NCBI RefSeq assembly: GCF_018499875.1
Contig: NZ_JAHBAY010000016.1
Coordinates: 62,001-126,000, forward strand
Direction: 5' to 3'
Length of the DNA: 64,000 nucleotides
Source of the DNA: Kineosporia corallincola
Lineage (GTDB): Bacteria > Actinomycetota > Actinomycetes > Actinomycetales > Kineosporiaceae
Below are positions 1-8,610 of the stretch, one piece after another; positions within the stretch are counted from its first letter, which is position 1; each line of letters starts with the position of its first letter. The notes beneath the pieces are model-generated. The model made no database searches and was not told the DNA's origin. It saw only the letters and a list, made by a program, of their open reading frames with translations. A program made the translations under genes and the position numbers.

Positions 1-300
1 AACCAGGCGATGATCGACGAAGCCCGCACGAAGGCCCAGGCCAGGAAGGAACTTCCGGCTGCTGGACGGCTTCGGCTGATCGACCTCACCGAGGGGCCGA
101 GCGCGCAGATTCTGCATGTCGGCTCTTACGAGGACGAGGCTCCGGTGCTGGCCCGCCTGCACGGGGAGTTCATGCCGGGCCGGGCGCTCACGTTCAACGG
201 CGATCATCACGAGATCTACCTGAGCGATCCGCGCCGTACCCCGCCGCAGAAGTGGCGCACCGTGCTGCGGCAGCCGGTCAGGCCGGTCGGGCCGGCCTGA
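1..300 (+). CDS. GyrI-like small-molecule-binding domain protein, C-terminal part (5' end outside the window)
   Basis: The reading frame is open from the first base, so the gene begins upstream. The visible 99 codons read through a core resembling the last strand-helix-strand unit of GyrI/SOUL-type ligand-binding domains (HVGSYEDE, then HHEIYLSDPRRTPPQKWRT). The motif Y-L-S-D-P-R-R followed by K-W-R-T is common at the end of stand-alone GyrI-like proteins of actinobacteria. Family knowledge suggests binding of a small, often cationic, compound; the ligand is unknown. It ends directly before a strong hairpin shared with the opposing lanthipeptide genes. Confidence 0.7.
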   Translation, partial: NQAMIDEARTKAQARKELPAAGRLRLIDLTEGPSAQILHVGSYEDEAPVLARLHGEFMPGRALTFNGDHHEIYLSDPRRTPPQKWRTVLRQPVRPVGPA

Positions 301-342
301 CCGCCCTGCCCGGGCCGCCAGAAAGGCGGTCGGGCAGGGCGG
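301..342. terminator. Bidirectional hairpin terminator between GyrI-like gene and lanA
   Basis: A 12-bp perfect outer stem (301-312 with 331-342) encloses a second 5-bp stem (315-319 with 325-329) around an AGAAA loop. It lies between two converging genes that stop at 300 and 351, so it probably ends both transcripts. Confidence 0.85.
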
Positions 343-350
343 CGACAGAC

Positions 351-473
351 TCAGGACGCCGGAGGCGAACAGATCAGCAGGCTGAGGGTGCTCGATTCGC
401 CGAGGCTGAGCACGTCCGTCTCTTCGGACCGGTTGGTGACGGCGATCATCTGGAGGTCGAGCAGCTGGTTCAT
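351..473 (-). CDS. lanA: Class III lanthipeptide precursor peptide
   Basis: This 40-residue gene lies immediately behind the LanKC synthetase on the same strand. The ATG at 473 has an AAGGGA Shine-Dalgarno sequence 6 nt upstream. Its leader starts MNQLLDLQ, matching the L-x-D-L-Q leader motif of class III precursors such as RamS, which the synthetase recognises. The leader continues acidic (EETD). The C-terminal core has one S28-x2-S31-x3-C35 motif, the arrangement converted to labionin or to lanthionine plus dehydroalanine by class III enzymes. It ends after Pro-Pro-Ala-Ser. An in-frame ATG at 488 overlaps the lanKC stop but has a poorer ribosome-binding site. Only one ring motif is present, whereas SapB-type peptides have two. 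The final structure is inferred, not seen. Confidence 0.87.
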   Translation of the reverse strand: MNQLLDLQMIAVTNRSEETDVLSLGESSTLSLLICSPPAS

Positions 474-484
474 CTCATATCCCT

Positions 485-3133
485 TCATCGTGTGAATTCT
501 CTTTCGGCACTGCGGTTCGGTGTCAGATCGAACCTCCTGGGGGACGTCAGCAGTCCCGGTATCGGGAACGCGGGTGCGGGAAGACCGTGAACCGCCCCGG
601 CGTACGCACGCAGGGCGGTGAGCAGGCCGGCCGAGCCACTGGCCCAGTCCACCGAGGCGCGCAGCATCTGCTCACCCGGCAGATGAATACCGGTGCCGTG
701 GACGAGGGCGTACAGCCGTAGGTCGCGGGTGTGCCGGATCAGGTCGGAGCGGGTCCGCTCGTCGGCGAACGGCGAGTTCAGCACGGCCGCGAGAAACAGC
801 ACGTAACCGGCTCGGCCGTTGAAAAGCCCCGGCTGCACGGTGAAGCCGGCCCGGGTCAGGCGGATGACCTTGCGGACGGTGAGGTGCAGGTGTTCGTCGT
901 CCACATGGTGCAGCAGGCGCATCGCCACCAGGGCCACCCCGATCGACCCGGCACCCAGATAGGGCATCGTGCGCCGGGATCCGCCGATCTGGAGCGAGCC
1001 GTCGGGCCGCTCGACGCATGCCGTCACGTCAGCCGCCAGCGCCTGCTGGGCCAGGTCGAGATCGGCCGGATCGCCGGATGTCTCGTAACTGCACAGCCAG
1101 AAGAGGGCCGATCCGGTGGGCCCGTGCAGGAGGCCGGAGGGCCTGGACCGGGGGCTAGGCGGTGTGCCGGGCGCCTGCGTCGCACTCCGGGTCTCCCGGT
1201 GGGCGCGGCCACGTAACACCGCCCGGATCGCCTCGATCGCGTCGGTGATCTGGTGGTCACGGACCCGATCGAGCCGGTGCAGAAGGCCCACGCCGATTCC
1301 CGCCAGCCCGCCGTACAGATCGCCGGGAAGCCGGTCGAACGGTAGCGTGCAGATCTCCTGGTACAGCCGGTCGGCCACCGAGGCGCGGCCGAAATCATCC
1401 ATGGCACAGGCAATTCCGGTGATGCCGTCAAGCAGACCGGGTCGCGGGGAGAGCCCGTGCAGCGCCGTCTCCACCCGGTTCAGCACCGCGTCGCGGTCGC
1501 CGTGCCGGCTGGCCAGCAGCACGCCGCAGGCACCGTGCGCGATCGACAGCGCATCGTGCGTGAACTGACGGATGTCGCCGGGGAACATCCGGTGCGGGCG
1601 GGACAGATCCAGGCTTTCCCAGATGCCCTGACTGATCGCCGATTCCAGACGGCGCACACCGTCGGCCGAGTCGATCGGCCACTCGTGCACCAGATCACGC
1701 ACCTGGACGCACTCGTCACCGACGGCATGGTCACCGTCGAGCTCACGGAGCACTGCCGCGGACCAGGACGGATCGAGGCCGAACCGGAGCGCGGCCTCTT
1801 CGACCAGTCGCCCCGCGGCCCGCCGGTCCAGGGGGAGCAGCATGGTCAACGGTATGAACAGTGCCAGTTTCAGGCAGGCCAGCGAGTACCGGTCGGCGGG
1901 GATGCCGGTGCGACCGTCGGGTGCGGTGTATCCCGGGGCTCCGCCCACGGCCGGGCGGGAACTGCCGACAGGACAGGACATCTCCAGGTCGACGAACCGG
2001 ATCGACCCCTGCGGCGTGACGATCACGTTGCCCGGGTGCAGGTCTCCGTGCACCTGCCCGCGGGCGTGGATGCCGGCCACCGCGCGCTCGATCTGCCGGG
2101 TGATGTCCAGCGCCCAGTCACGATACGCGGCAACGTCTTCCGGTGTCATGTCCGCCCGGGTCAGCGGATGCCGCGCGGCCGTCTCACGGCTCAGCGATCG
2201 GCCCGGGACATGCTCCAGCTCCAGGAAGTGGTGCCCGGAGTGCTCGACATGCCCGGTCACGTCCACCACCGAACCGACATCGGCCAGCCGGCGCAGCTGT
2301 TCGTGCTCCCGGTGGAGCCGTTGCACGGCGTCGCTGCCGTCCGGCCCGAGACCGGCGTGCGGTCTGGCCTCCTTGAGCACCACCCGAGCGCCGTCGCGAA
2401 GACGCTCGGCCAGGTAAACCCCGCCGCCGTTGCTGAAGTGCAGGGCCTCGATCACGCGATGCCCGGACAGCGAGCCACCGCTGTTCGCCAGCTGTTCCCG
2501 GGCTGAGGTCACGAACGGCGGCAGCCGCACCCAGGCCGGTGGGCTGAAGCCCGGAAGACGTGGATCCGGTGCGAGGGAGCCGTTGGGGCGCCGCACGGCC
2601 GGAACCAGCCGGTCCTGCTCGTCGAGCACCAGCATCGGACGGAAAGCCCCGTAGCGCAGGTAGAGTGGACCGTCTTTCCAGCGCAGGTCGCTCAGCACGT
2701 AGGGCCCGTCGAGACCGCCGACCAGGGCGTCCAGCTCGTGCAGCACTCGTTCGCAGGTGTGTTCGTCGGGCGGGTACACGGTGATGAACTTGCCACTCGA
2801 ACCGCGATCGGCGTATTTCAGGTTGATGCGCAGCAGGTCCGCGCGGCCGGGGCGGAACTTGAAGGCGAGAGCATGGCGGACGCAGTAGCGGGAGACCCGG
2901 GCGAGAACGGTGGGGGCGTTTTCGAGAGTGGCCGAGACATGCACCTTCCAGCCCTGTTCCGGCAGTTCGGTGTGCGGTGGGTGCAGGTGCCGCCAGCCGT
3001 CGGCGGTGTCCTGTGTCCAGTGCTGCCGGCCCGCGTCGTCATCAAGTTCGTAGACGCCGGTGGCGCCGTGACGGTCCAGGCGGTCGTAGAAGAACGGGTG
3101 CGCGAGCGCGAACTCGACATAGCGCATGTCCAT
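485..3133 (-). CDS. lanKC: Class III lanthipeptide synthetase LanKC (lyase-kinase-cyclase)
   Basis: This 882-residue protein has the three-part architecture of class III lanthipeptide synthetases. The N-terminal ~215 residues (RYVEFALAHPFFYD at the start) form the phospho-Ser/Thr lyase part. A protein-kinase-like domain follows, with GGGVYLAE as the glycine loop, VVLKEARP carrying the ATP lysine, HGDLHPGNV as the catalytic loop and VDLEM as the DFG equivalent. The last ~360 residues are a LanC-like cyclase with HGACGV and LLHGPTGS helices; the Cys-Cys-His zinc set of class I/II/IV cyclases is not evident, as usual for class III. The enzyme phosphorylates, eliminates and cyclises Ser and Cys residues of the neighbouring LanA. 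Start: ATG 3133 (a second ATG is at 3127), preferred over a TTG at 3169 because family members begin right at the RY-x-x-[FY] motif. No dedicated exporter is adjacent. Confidence 0.93.
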   Translation of the reverse strand: MDMRYVEFALAHPFFYDRLDRHGATGVYELDDDAGRQHWTQDTADGWRHLHPPHTELPEQGWKVHVSATLENAPTVLARVSRYCVRHALAFKFRPGRADLLRINLKYADRGSSGKFITVYPPDEHTCERVLHELDALVGGLDGPYVLSDLRWKDGPLYLRYGAFRPMLVLDEQDRLVPAVRRPNGSLAPDPRLPGFSPPAWVRLPPFVTSAREQLANSGGSLSGHRVIEALHFSNGGGVYLAERLRDGARVVLKEARPHAGLGPDGSDAVQRLHREHEQLRRLADVGSVVDVTGHVEHSGHHFLELEHVPGRSLSRETAARHPLTRADMTPEDVAAYRDWALDITRQIERAVAGIHARGQVHGDLHPGNVIVTPQGSIRFVDLEMSCPVGSSRPAVGGAPGYTAPDGRTGIPADRYSLACLKLALFIPLTMLLPLDRRAAGRLVEEAALRFGLDPSWSAAVLRELDGDHAVGDECVQVRDLVHEWPIDSADGVRRLESAISQGIWESLDLSRPHRMFPGDIRQFTHDALSIAHGACGVLLASRHGDRDAVLNRVETALHGLSPRPGLLDGITGIACAMDDFGRASVADRLYQEICTLPFDRLPGDLYGGLAGIGVGLLHRLDRVRDHQITDAIEAIRAVLRGRAHRETRSATQAPGTPPSPRSRPSGLLHGPTGSALFWLCSYETSGDPADLDLAQQALAADVTACVERPDGSLQIGGSRRTMPYLGAGSIGVALVAMRLLHHVDDEHLHLTVRKVIRLTRAGFTVQPGLFNGRAGYVLFLAAVLNSPFADERTRSDLIRHTRDLRLYALVHGTGIHLPGEQMLRASVDWASGSAGLLTALRAYAGAVHGLPAPAFPIPGLLTSPRRFDLTPNRSAEREFTR

Positions 3134-3174
3134 ACGGAAACCCCGGCGATCGCGACGACTGGGAAGCAATCACG

Positions 3175-3203
3175 AGCCTAGGCACTACTGAAAAGTAAAG
3201 AAA
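3175..3203 (-). promoter_or_regulatory. Possible lanKC promoter
   Basis: A locally AT-rich patch upstream of lanKC has a TAGGCT box (3175-3180) and a TTTCTT box (3198-3203) 17 bp apart, about 40 nt before the start codon. The -35 match is poor. Confidence 0.3.
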
Positions 3204-3237
3204 TTCGAGATGATTCACCGCCGGACCGCCAATGATG

Positions 3238-3270
3238 GACGACGCCGGGCCTTCCCGGCCCGGCGTCGTC
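3238..3270. terminator. Strong hairpin terminator
   Basis: A perfect 14-bp stem (3238-3251 with 3257-3270) with a 5-nt loop sits just downstream of the peptidase gene ending at 3280. It separates that gene from lanKC, arguing for independent transcription. Confidence 0.8.
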
Positions 3271-3279
3271 CTCGAAGCA

Positions 3280-4818
3280 CTACGGGCAACGCGTGTCGCT
3301 GCCGGGAAGTTCGCCCTCGATCAGGTAGGCGTCCGCGAGCGCGGTGGCGCACGCTCCGGCACCGGCCGTTCCGTAGACGCCGTGACCGCCGGCGTCCACC
3401 GTGACCATCACCGAGCGCCGCCCCAGGGCGCGGTGCAGGCCCCGCGCCGACTCCAGGGTGGTGTTCGGGTCGCGCTCGTTCTGGAGGATCAGGATGGTGC
3501 GGGGGCCCTGGCCGGACACCTTCACGGTGGGTTCGACCGGCCTGCCGGGCCAGAACGCGCACGGCCAGATGTTGGCCGGGGCGCCCGCGGCCACCGGGTG
3601 GAATCGGCGGTCGGCGGCCACGTTGCGCTCGTAAACACCCACTGAAGCGGGCCATTCGACGTCCCCGCAGGTGACCGCGTAGGCGGCCGCGACCGCGTTG
3701 TCGGCCGGCACGCCGGGCGAGACGCCGGCCGCCGGGTCGATCAGGGTCAGTGCCTGCCCGAGCACCTGCGCCTGCTCGTCGGTGGCCTGCCCGTCGGCGA
3801 GGTCCGCGGCGGCCCTCCAGACCTGGGCGAGCGTCGGCATGAACCGCTCGGACGTGAGCAGGGCTGCGGTGAGGTGCCGGAACAGCGGGCCGGTCAGGCT
3901 CACCGAGGTGCCCGGCACCGGCGCCGGATCGGTGTCGAGACGGGCGGCGAGGCGCAGGTATGCCGCGGTGACCGCCGTGGCGGTGGTGCCGAGTCCGGCC
4001 TCGTCCGGATGCCGCGCGGCGTAGCGGGCGGCGTCGCCGAACCGTTCCTGCCGGCCCTGGCTCTGCTGCCGGTACACGCCGTACCAGACCTTGGCGGGGT
4101 CGAGGGCGCTGTCGAGCACCATCCGGTCGGTGTGCTGCGGGAACAGCGACGCGTACACGGTGCCGAGGTAGGTTCCGTACGACAGGCCGAAGTAGGAGAT
4201 CCGGGACTCGCCCAGCGCCTGCCGGACCAGGTCCAGGTCGCGGGCGGTGCCGGCGGTGGTGATGAACGGGAGCACGTCGCCGGACGCCTCGGCGCAGCGC
4301 CGGGCGGCCGAGCGGGCGAACGCCACGTTGCGCGAGATCGAGCCGTCCGCCGCCGGATACGGGTAGGGCGGGGACACCTCGGCTGCGTTCAGGCCGCAGG
4401 TGACCGGGCTGCTGTGGCCGACGCCCCGCGGGTCCAGACCGACCAGGTCGTAGCGTGCCGCCAGCGAATCGCTCAGCGCAGCAGCCTCACTCGGCATGTT
4501 CAGGCCCTCGCTGCCCGGCCCGCCGGGGTTGAGCAGCAGCACCCCGCGTCGTCGTGCCGGGTCGGTCGCCGGGATGCGGGACACCGCGATCGTGATCTGC
4601 CGACCGCCCGGATCGCGGTGGTCCAGGGGAACTTTCAGGGTTCCGCACTGCTGGCGCGGATTCACCGTGGTGCCCGGGGGCGGCTCCGGGCAGGCGCCCC
4701 AGGCGATCGGCGCGGGCCGGGTGCCGGCGGCGTGCGCCGGGGCGGTCGCCGTCAGTGAACCACTGACGGCGGTGACGGCGACCAGCGTGGCGACCGGCCA
4801 CAACAGCTTTCTCATCAT
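3280..4818 (-). CDS. Secreted tripeptidyl aminopeptidase-type alpha/beta hydrolase
   Basis: A 512-residue serine hydrolase of the mycelium-associated SlpD/TAP family. The N-terminus (MMRKLLWPVATLVAVTAV, then A-rich to AHAAG) is a Sec signal peptide, so the enzyme is exported. The oxyanion motif NPGGPGSEG is followed by the nucleophile elbow GLSYGTYLG with Ser213. The C-terminal TAP-like domain carries the likely acid Asp450 (ERDPN) and His479 (GGHGVYG). Relatives release N-terminal tripeptides or process secreted proteins. Two consecutive ATGs (4818, 4815) follow an AGGGGG motif; either could start. The gene is next to the lanthipeptide locus, and a role in leader removal is conceivable, but a terminator separates them and such peptidases are common elsewhere. 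Confidence 0.88.
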   Translation of the reverse strand: MMRKLLWPVATLVAVTAVSGSLTATAPAHAAGTRPAPIAWGACPEPPPGTTVNPRQQCGTLKVPLDHRDPGGRQITIAVSRIPATDPARRRGVLLLNPGGPGSEGLNMPSEAAALSDSLAARYDLVGLDPRGVGHSSPVTCGLNAAEVSPPYPYPAADGSISRNVAFARSAARRCAEASGDVLPFITTAGTARDLDLVRQALGESRISYFGLSYGTYLGTVYASLFPQHTDRMVLDSALDPAKVWYGVYRQQSQGRQERFGDAARYAARHPDEAGLGTTATAVTAAYLRLAARLDTDPAPVPGTSVSLTGPLFRHLTAALLTSERFMPTLAQVWRAAADLADGQATDEQAQVLGQALTLIDPAAGVSPGVPADNAVAAAYAVTCGDVEWPASVGVYERNVAADRRFHPVAAGAPANIWPCAFWPGRPVEPTVKVSGQGPRTILILQNERDPNTTLESARGLHRALGRRSVMVTVDAGGHGVYGTAGAGACATALADAYLIEGELPGSDTRCP

Positions 4819-4941
4819 GTCCCCCTGTCCGGTGCCCGGCGCGTCCGGAAGCACCCGTGAACATGCTGCTGGCTGATCACCGCCGTCACGACGGTGCTGA
4901 CCGGTGGACCGGGGGTGGGGACAGCCCCCGGGCCCGGTCGC

Positions 4942-5841
4942 TCAGGACGTGGGTGCGGCGTGCTCGCGCTGCCGGAAACGGCCCGGGGCGATGCCGAACT
5001 CGCGGCGGAAGGCGGCGGCGAAGCTGAACTCGGTGGAGTAGCCGAGCTGCCGGGCGACGGCGGCCAGCGGCAGGTGGGTGGAGCGCAGCAGCAGGGCGGC
5101 CCGGTCCAGGCGTCGGCGCAGCAGGTAGGCGCCAGGGCTCTCGCCCGTCACCTGGCCGAAGCGCCGGCCGAAGGTGGCGCGGGACATGCCCGCGAGGTCG
5201 GCGAGCTGCTGCACCGTCCAGGGACGGCGGGGATCGGCGTGCACGGCCCGCAGCGCGTGGGCGATCCGGGGATCGCCCACCGGCTCCTGGCCCGGCCACG
5301 GCACGTCGGCGGGCCGGTCCTGCCAGGCCCGCAGCAGATGTACCAGGAGCAGGTCGACGATGGCGGGCAGGGCGATGTCGTCGCCGGGCCGGTCGGTGGC
5401 GGCGTGCTCGCCGAGCAGGTCGGCCAGCATCCGCAGCCGGGGATGGGCCGCGTCGTCGATGCTCAGGGTGATGACGTCGGGCAGCCCGGCGAAGGACTCG
5501 TGCACCTGGCCACGGTCGAGGTGATAGCAGCAGGACACGAACTCGACGTCGAAGTGGGCCAGGTTCGGCGTCCGCTCCCCGGCGGGCAGGCCGGGCAGCC
5601 GGGCCGGGGTGTGAGCGAAGCCGTGCTCGGGACCACGCGGCACGAACACCACGTCGCCCGGCCGCAGCCGGGTGGCGGCGCCGTGCTCGGGGATCAGCCA
5701 GGGCGAACCGTGCTGCACGATGTGCAGGCCCGAGCCGTGGATCGCCGGGAACCGGGCGGTCCAGCCCCCGGCGTAGCGGTTGCGCACGGCCACGGCCCGC
5801 CCGGCCCGGGTGGCGGCCACGGTCTCGCTGATCCTGTCCAC
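4942..5841 (-). CDS. AraC-family regulator with N-terminal cupin
   Basis: A 299-residue cytoplasmic transcription factor. The first ~140 residues form an AraC-ligand-binding cupin (GSGLHIVQHG, LRPGDVVFVPRG). The C-terminal ~100 residues hold two helix-turn-helix motifs (VQQLADLAGMSRATFGRRF and AVARQLGYSTEFSFAAAFRREF). Family members with this cupin usually repress or activate a neighbouring redox or hydrolase gene. The divergent alpha/beta hydrolase starts 108 bp away and is the obvious target. The start is taken as GTG 5841, where similarity begins; no good Shine-Dalgarno sequence is visible, so a few residues are uncertain. Confidence 0.88.
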   Translation of the reverse strand: MDRISETVAATRAGRAVAVRNRYAGGWTARFPAIHGSGLHIVQHGSPWLIPEHGAATRLRPGDVVFVPRGPEHGFAHTPARLPGLPAGERTPNLAHFDVEFVSCCYHLDRGQVHESFAGLPDVITLSIDDAAHPRLRMLADLLGEHAATDRPGDDIALPAIVDLLLVHLLRAWQDRPADVPWPGQEPVGDPRIAHALRAVHADPRRPWTVQQLADLAGMSRATFGRRFGQVTGESPGAYLLRRRLDRAALLLRSTHLPLAAVARQLGYSTEFSFAAAFRREFGIAPGRFRQREHAAPTS

Positions 5842-5949
5842 CGCCCGATCGTACGTGGCCGTTTTCGTATGCGGCTGAGCGGCGTGAGCATGGCCGTGAC
5901 GCGGCCGGTGCCGGTTGGCTGTGGGGTCCAGGAACGACGGAAAGGCATC

Positions 5950-6855
5950 ATGAGCAACGACAGCGTCATCACCCCGGCTCTCACCCCGGGTGTTCACGAG
6001 TTCCCGGTGGACGGCGTGCGCCAGGCCTACCGGGTGGCCGGGCGGGGCCCGGTGTGCGTCGCGCACTCCGGCGGCCCGGGCCTGGACGCGGCCTACCTGC
6101 GCTCCCCGGAACTGGAGGAGCACTTCACCGTGGTCTACCCGGACCCGGTCGGCACCGGCCGTTCCGGGCGGCTGGACGACCCGCCGGGCGAGGGTGCCGG
6201 ATACACCCGGGCCACCTACGTCAGGCACCTGGCGGCGGTGGTCGAGCACCTCGGGCTGCCCCGCGTACACCTGCTCGGGCACTCCTACGGCGGGTTCGTC
6301 GTGCAGGACTACGCCCTGGAGCATCCGGAGCGGGTGGCCGGGCTGATCCTGTACTCCACGGCGGCGGAGGCCGGCCCGGCGTTCTGGGGCGCGGCCATGG
6401 AAGGGCTGGCGGCCTACCCGCAGCGGCACCCGGACGTGCCGGAGGCCGCGCGGGTGCCCGCCGCGTTCCAGCAGGCGCTGGGCGCGGGGGACGACGAGTC
6501 GATCAGCCGCCTGTTCGCCGAGGCCCTGCCCGTGTACTTCGCCGACTTCTGGTCGCGGCAGCCGGAGTTCGCCGCGTTCCGGGCCTCGATCCGGATGGCG
6601 CAGGTGCCCGCCACGGCGCCGGAGCCGGTGGAGTTCGACGTCCGTGACCGGCTGGGTGCGCTGGGTGGCACTGGCATGCCCGTGGTGGTGGTCACCGGGC
6701 AGCACGACTTCATCGGCGGGCCGCGCTGGGCGCAGGCACTGGGGCAGGCGATTCCGGGGGCCCGACTGCGGATCCTTCAGCACAGCGGGCATTTCGGCCA
6801 CGTCGAGGAGCCGGGCGGATTCGCCCGGGCCGCGGCGCTCGTCCTGGGCGGCTGA
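5950..6855 (+). CDS. Proline-iminopeptidase-like alpha/beta hydrolase
   Basis: A 301-residue cytoplasmic alpha/beta hydrolase. The oxyanion motif HSGGPGLD near residue 40, the nucleophile GHSYGG with Ser112, the acid in TGQHDFIGG and the histidine in HSGHFGHVEEP form a complete catalytic triad. The HGGPG-like element resembles proline iminopeptidases, but substrate cannot be assigned. ATG 5950 follows GGAAAGG. It is divergent from the cupin-AraC regulator and ends at a 20-bp terminator stem. Confidence 0.88.
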   Translation: MSNDSVITPALTPGVHEFPVDGVRQAYRVAGRGPVCVAHSGGPGLDAAYLRSPELEEHFTVVYPDPVGTGRSGRLDDPPGEGAGYTRATYVRHLAAVVEHLGLPRVHLLGHSYGGFVVQDYALEHPERVAGLILYSTAAEAGPAFWGAAMEGLAAYPQRHPDVPEAARVPAAFQQALGAGDDESISRLFAEALPVYFADFWSRQPEFAAFRASIRMAQVPATAPEPVEFDVRDRLGALGGTGMPVVVVTGQHDFIGGPRWAQALGQAIPGARLRILQHSGHFGHVEEPGGFARAAALVLGG

Positions 6856-6892
6856 GACGGGTCTCGCGTCGTCCACCGTCGGGCTCCGTCCG

Positions 6893-6937
6893 GCACGAAC
6901 CGGTCCGGTTCCGCCCGGGAACCGGACCGGTTCGTGC
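6893..6937. terminator. Bidirectional terminator with perfect 20-bp stem
   Basis: Bases 6893-6912 pair perfectly with 6918-6937 around a 5-nt loop. The hairpin lies between the converging hydrolase (stop 6855) and PEBP gene (stop 6948). Confidence 0.9.
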
Positions 6938-6947
6938 GGGAACGTGC

Positions 6948-7469
6948 TCAGGCCGCCGGGGTCTCGGCGGTGGCGACGACGGTGGCGCGGGCCAGGATGT
7001 GCCCGGCCATGGTGAACCCGAGGTAGGCCGGGCTGCCCTCGGCGGGAACGCCGATGTCCTCGACGTCGAGGGCGTGCACGGTGATGAAGTAGCGGTGCGC
7101 GCCGTGCCCTGCGGGCGGGGCGGCGCCGATGTACTGCGGAAGGCCGGCGTCGTTGCGGAACTGCACCGCGCCCTCCGGCATCCGGGCACCCTCGGCCAGC
7201 GACGTGACCGAGGCCGGGATGTTGGCGACGGCCCAGTGCCAGAAGCCGGACATGGTGGGGGCGTCCGGGTCGTAGACGGTCACCGCGTAGCTCTTCGTGC
7301 CCTCGGGGGCGCCGGACCAGGTGAGGTCGGGGGAGAGGTCCTGGCCGCCGGGGACGCCGAAGGCACCGGACATCTGGGCCGGGGGCAGCGCCTGGCCGTC
7401 GACGGCGGCGGCGCTCTTCACCTCGAAGGACGGCACCTGCGGGAGACGGTCGAACGGGTTGTTGGTCAT
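6948..7469 (-). CDS. YbhB/YbcL-type phosphatidylethanolamine-binding (PEBP) family protein
   Basis: A 173-residue protein with the bacterial PEBP/Raf-kinase-inhibitor-like fold. It shows the D-x-x-P-D-L-T-W opening (QDLSPDLTWSGAPEG), the ligand-pocket motif DPDAPTMSGFWHWAV and the G-x-HRY segment GHGAHRYFITVHALD. No signal peptide is seen. The biological role of bacterial homologues is poorly defined. ATG 7469 has an AGAGGGAG sequence upstream. It is divergent from an MmyB-type regulator that may control it. Confidence 0.9.
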   Translation of the reverse strand: MTNNPFDRLPQVPSFEVKSAAAVDGQALPPAQMSGAFGVPGGQDLSPDLTWSGAPEGTKSYAVTVYDPDAPTMSGFWHWAVANIPASVTSLAEGARMPEGAVQFRNDAGLPQYIGAAPPAGHGAHRYFITVHALDVEDIGVPAEGSPAYLGFTMAGHILARATVVATAETPAA

Positions 7470-7619
7470 GCTGGTGCTGCTCCCTCTGGAACGGTGGACT
7501 GCGAACGCTCACCACTGTGGGGTGCGGCGTGGGGGCGAGGGAGATCCCCGGCATGCTGGTGCCCGGAGTGCCACCCTCGGCGCTCGACGGGCGGTGCGGC
7601 GTTGTTGCAGGCTGGGACG

Positions 7620-8465
7620 GTGACCGCCCCCCGAGCAGCGAACCGGCCCGAACTGTCCGCATTTCTGCGGGCCATGCGGGCCCGGGTTCGGCCGGAAGAC
7701 GTCGGTCTGCCCGACATCGGGCGCCGTCGTACGCCGGGGTTGCGGCGTCAGGAGGTCGCGCAGCTCGCGGCCGTCAGCATCGACTGGTACATCCGGCTGG
7801 AGCAGGGCCGGGTCGGCGTGCCCGGCACCGCCGTGCTGGACGCGGTGTCCCAGGCCCTGAACCTGTCCGAGGCCGAGCGGCACCACCTGCACCTGATCGC
7901 CCGCGGCGAGGCCCCGCCCGCCCGGCACGTGCCGGCCCCCGCCAGTGGCTCGCTCCAGCACCTGCTGCGCAGCATGCCCGCCACCCCGGCCTGGATCCTC
8001 GACTTCCGGTTCGACGTGCTGGCCCACAACGAGGCCGCCGTCGCCCTGTTCGGGCCGGGGTTCGCGGTCGGCGGCAACACCGCGCGCCCGCTCTTCCTCG
8101 ATCCCGGGGCCCGGGACTTCCAGCTGGACTGGACCCGCATCGCCCGCGAGCACGTCGGCAACCTGCGGGCCAACCTGACCCGGCACCCCGACGACCCCCG
8201 CATCCGCGACCTCGTCGACGAACTGCGGCGCAAGAGCCCGGATTTCGCCACCTGGTGGGACGACCAGACCGTGCAGGAACGCACGAACGGCACCAAGCGC
8301 GTGCTGCATCCGGCCGGCGGCGTGCTGACCCTGCGCTACGACGTGCTGGCCGTGCAGGACGGCTCGGACCAGCGGCTGTCGGTGATCACCCCGGCCGACG
8401 CGCGCAGCGAGGACGTGCTGCGCTCGCTGATCTCCCGGGGCGGCGGCCTGCGGGTGGTGGGCTGA
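7620..8465 (+). CDS. XRE-family helix-turn-helix regulator with MmyB-like ligand domain
   Basis: A 281-residue regulator. An N-terminal XRE helix-turn-helix (RRTPGLRRQEVAQLAAVS, then WYIRLEQGR) is followed by the MmyB-like domain typical of actinobacteria (WILDFRFDVLAHNEAA, then LRANLTRHPDDPRIRDL and FATWWDDQTV). MmyB-like domains are PAS-like and can bind fatty acids; family members often regulate an adjacent dehydrogenase or PEBP gene. The start is GTG 7620, where similarity begins. The 150-bp gap to the divergent PEBP gene probably contains its operator. Confidence 0.9.
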   Translation: MTAPRAANRPELSAFLRAMRARVRPEDVGLPDIGRRRTPGLRRQEVAQLAAVSIDWYIRLEQGRVGVPGTAVLDAVSQALNLSEAERHHLHLIARGEAPPARHVPAPASGSLQHLLRSMPATPAWILDFRFDVLAHNEAAVALFGPGFAVGGNTARPLFLDPGARDFQLDWTRIAREHVGNLRANLTRHPDDPRIRDLVDELRRKSPDFATWWDDQTVQERTNGTKRVLHPAGGVLTLRYDVLAVQDGSDQRLSVITPADARSEDVLRSLISRGGGLRVVG

Positions 8466-8610
8466 GTTCCCGGTGGCGGGAGTGACGAACCGCTACCTGA
8501 TGGAAAACCGGGAAAAATTTCCGATTGCACCCCTTTGTGGCAGGCGGCCGGGCAGCATGGGTGCCGTTCGTGCTTTCTGAACGTCCGGATCCAGGGATGG
8601 GGGGCCATCA

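Noticed and set aside
4942-7662. 906-residue minus-strand open frame
   Set aside because: Only the last ~299 residues (AraC regulator, 4942-5841) are real; the rest runs antisense through the alpha/beta hydrolase and PEBP regions, a high-GC artefact.
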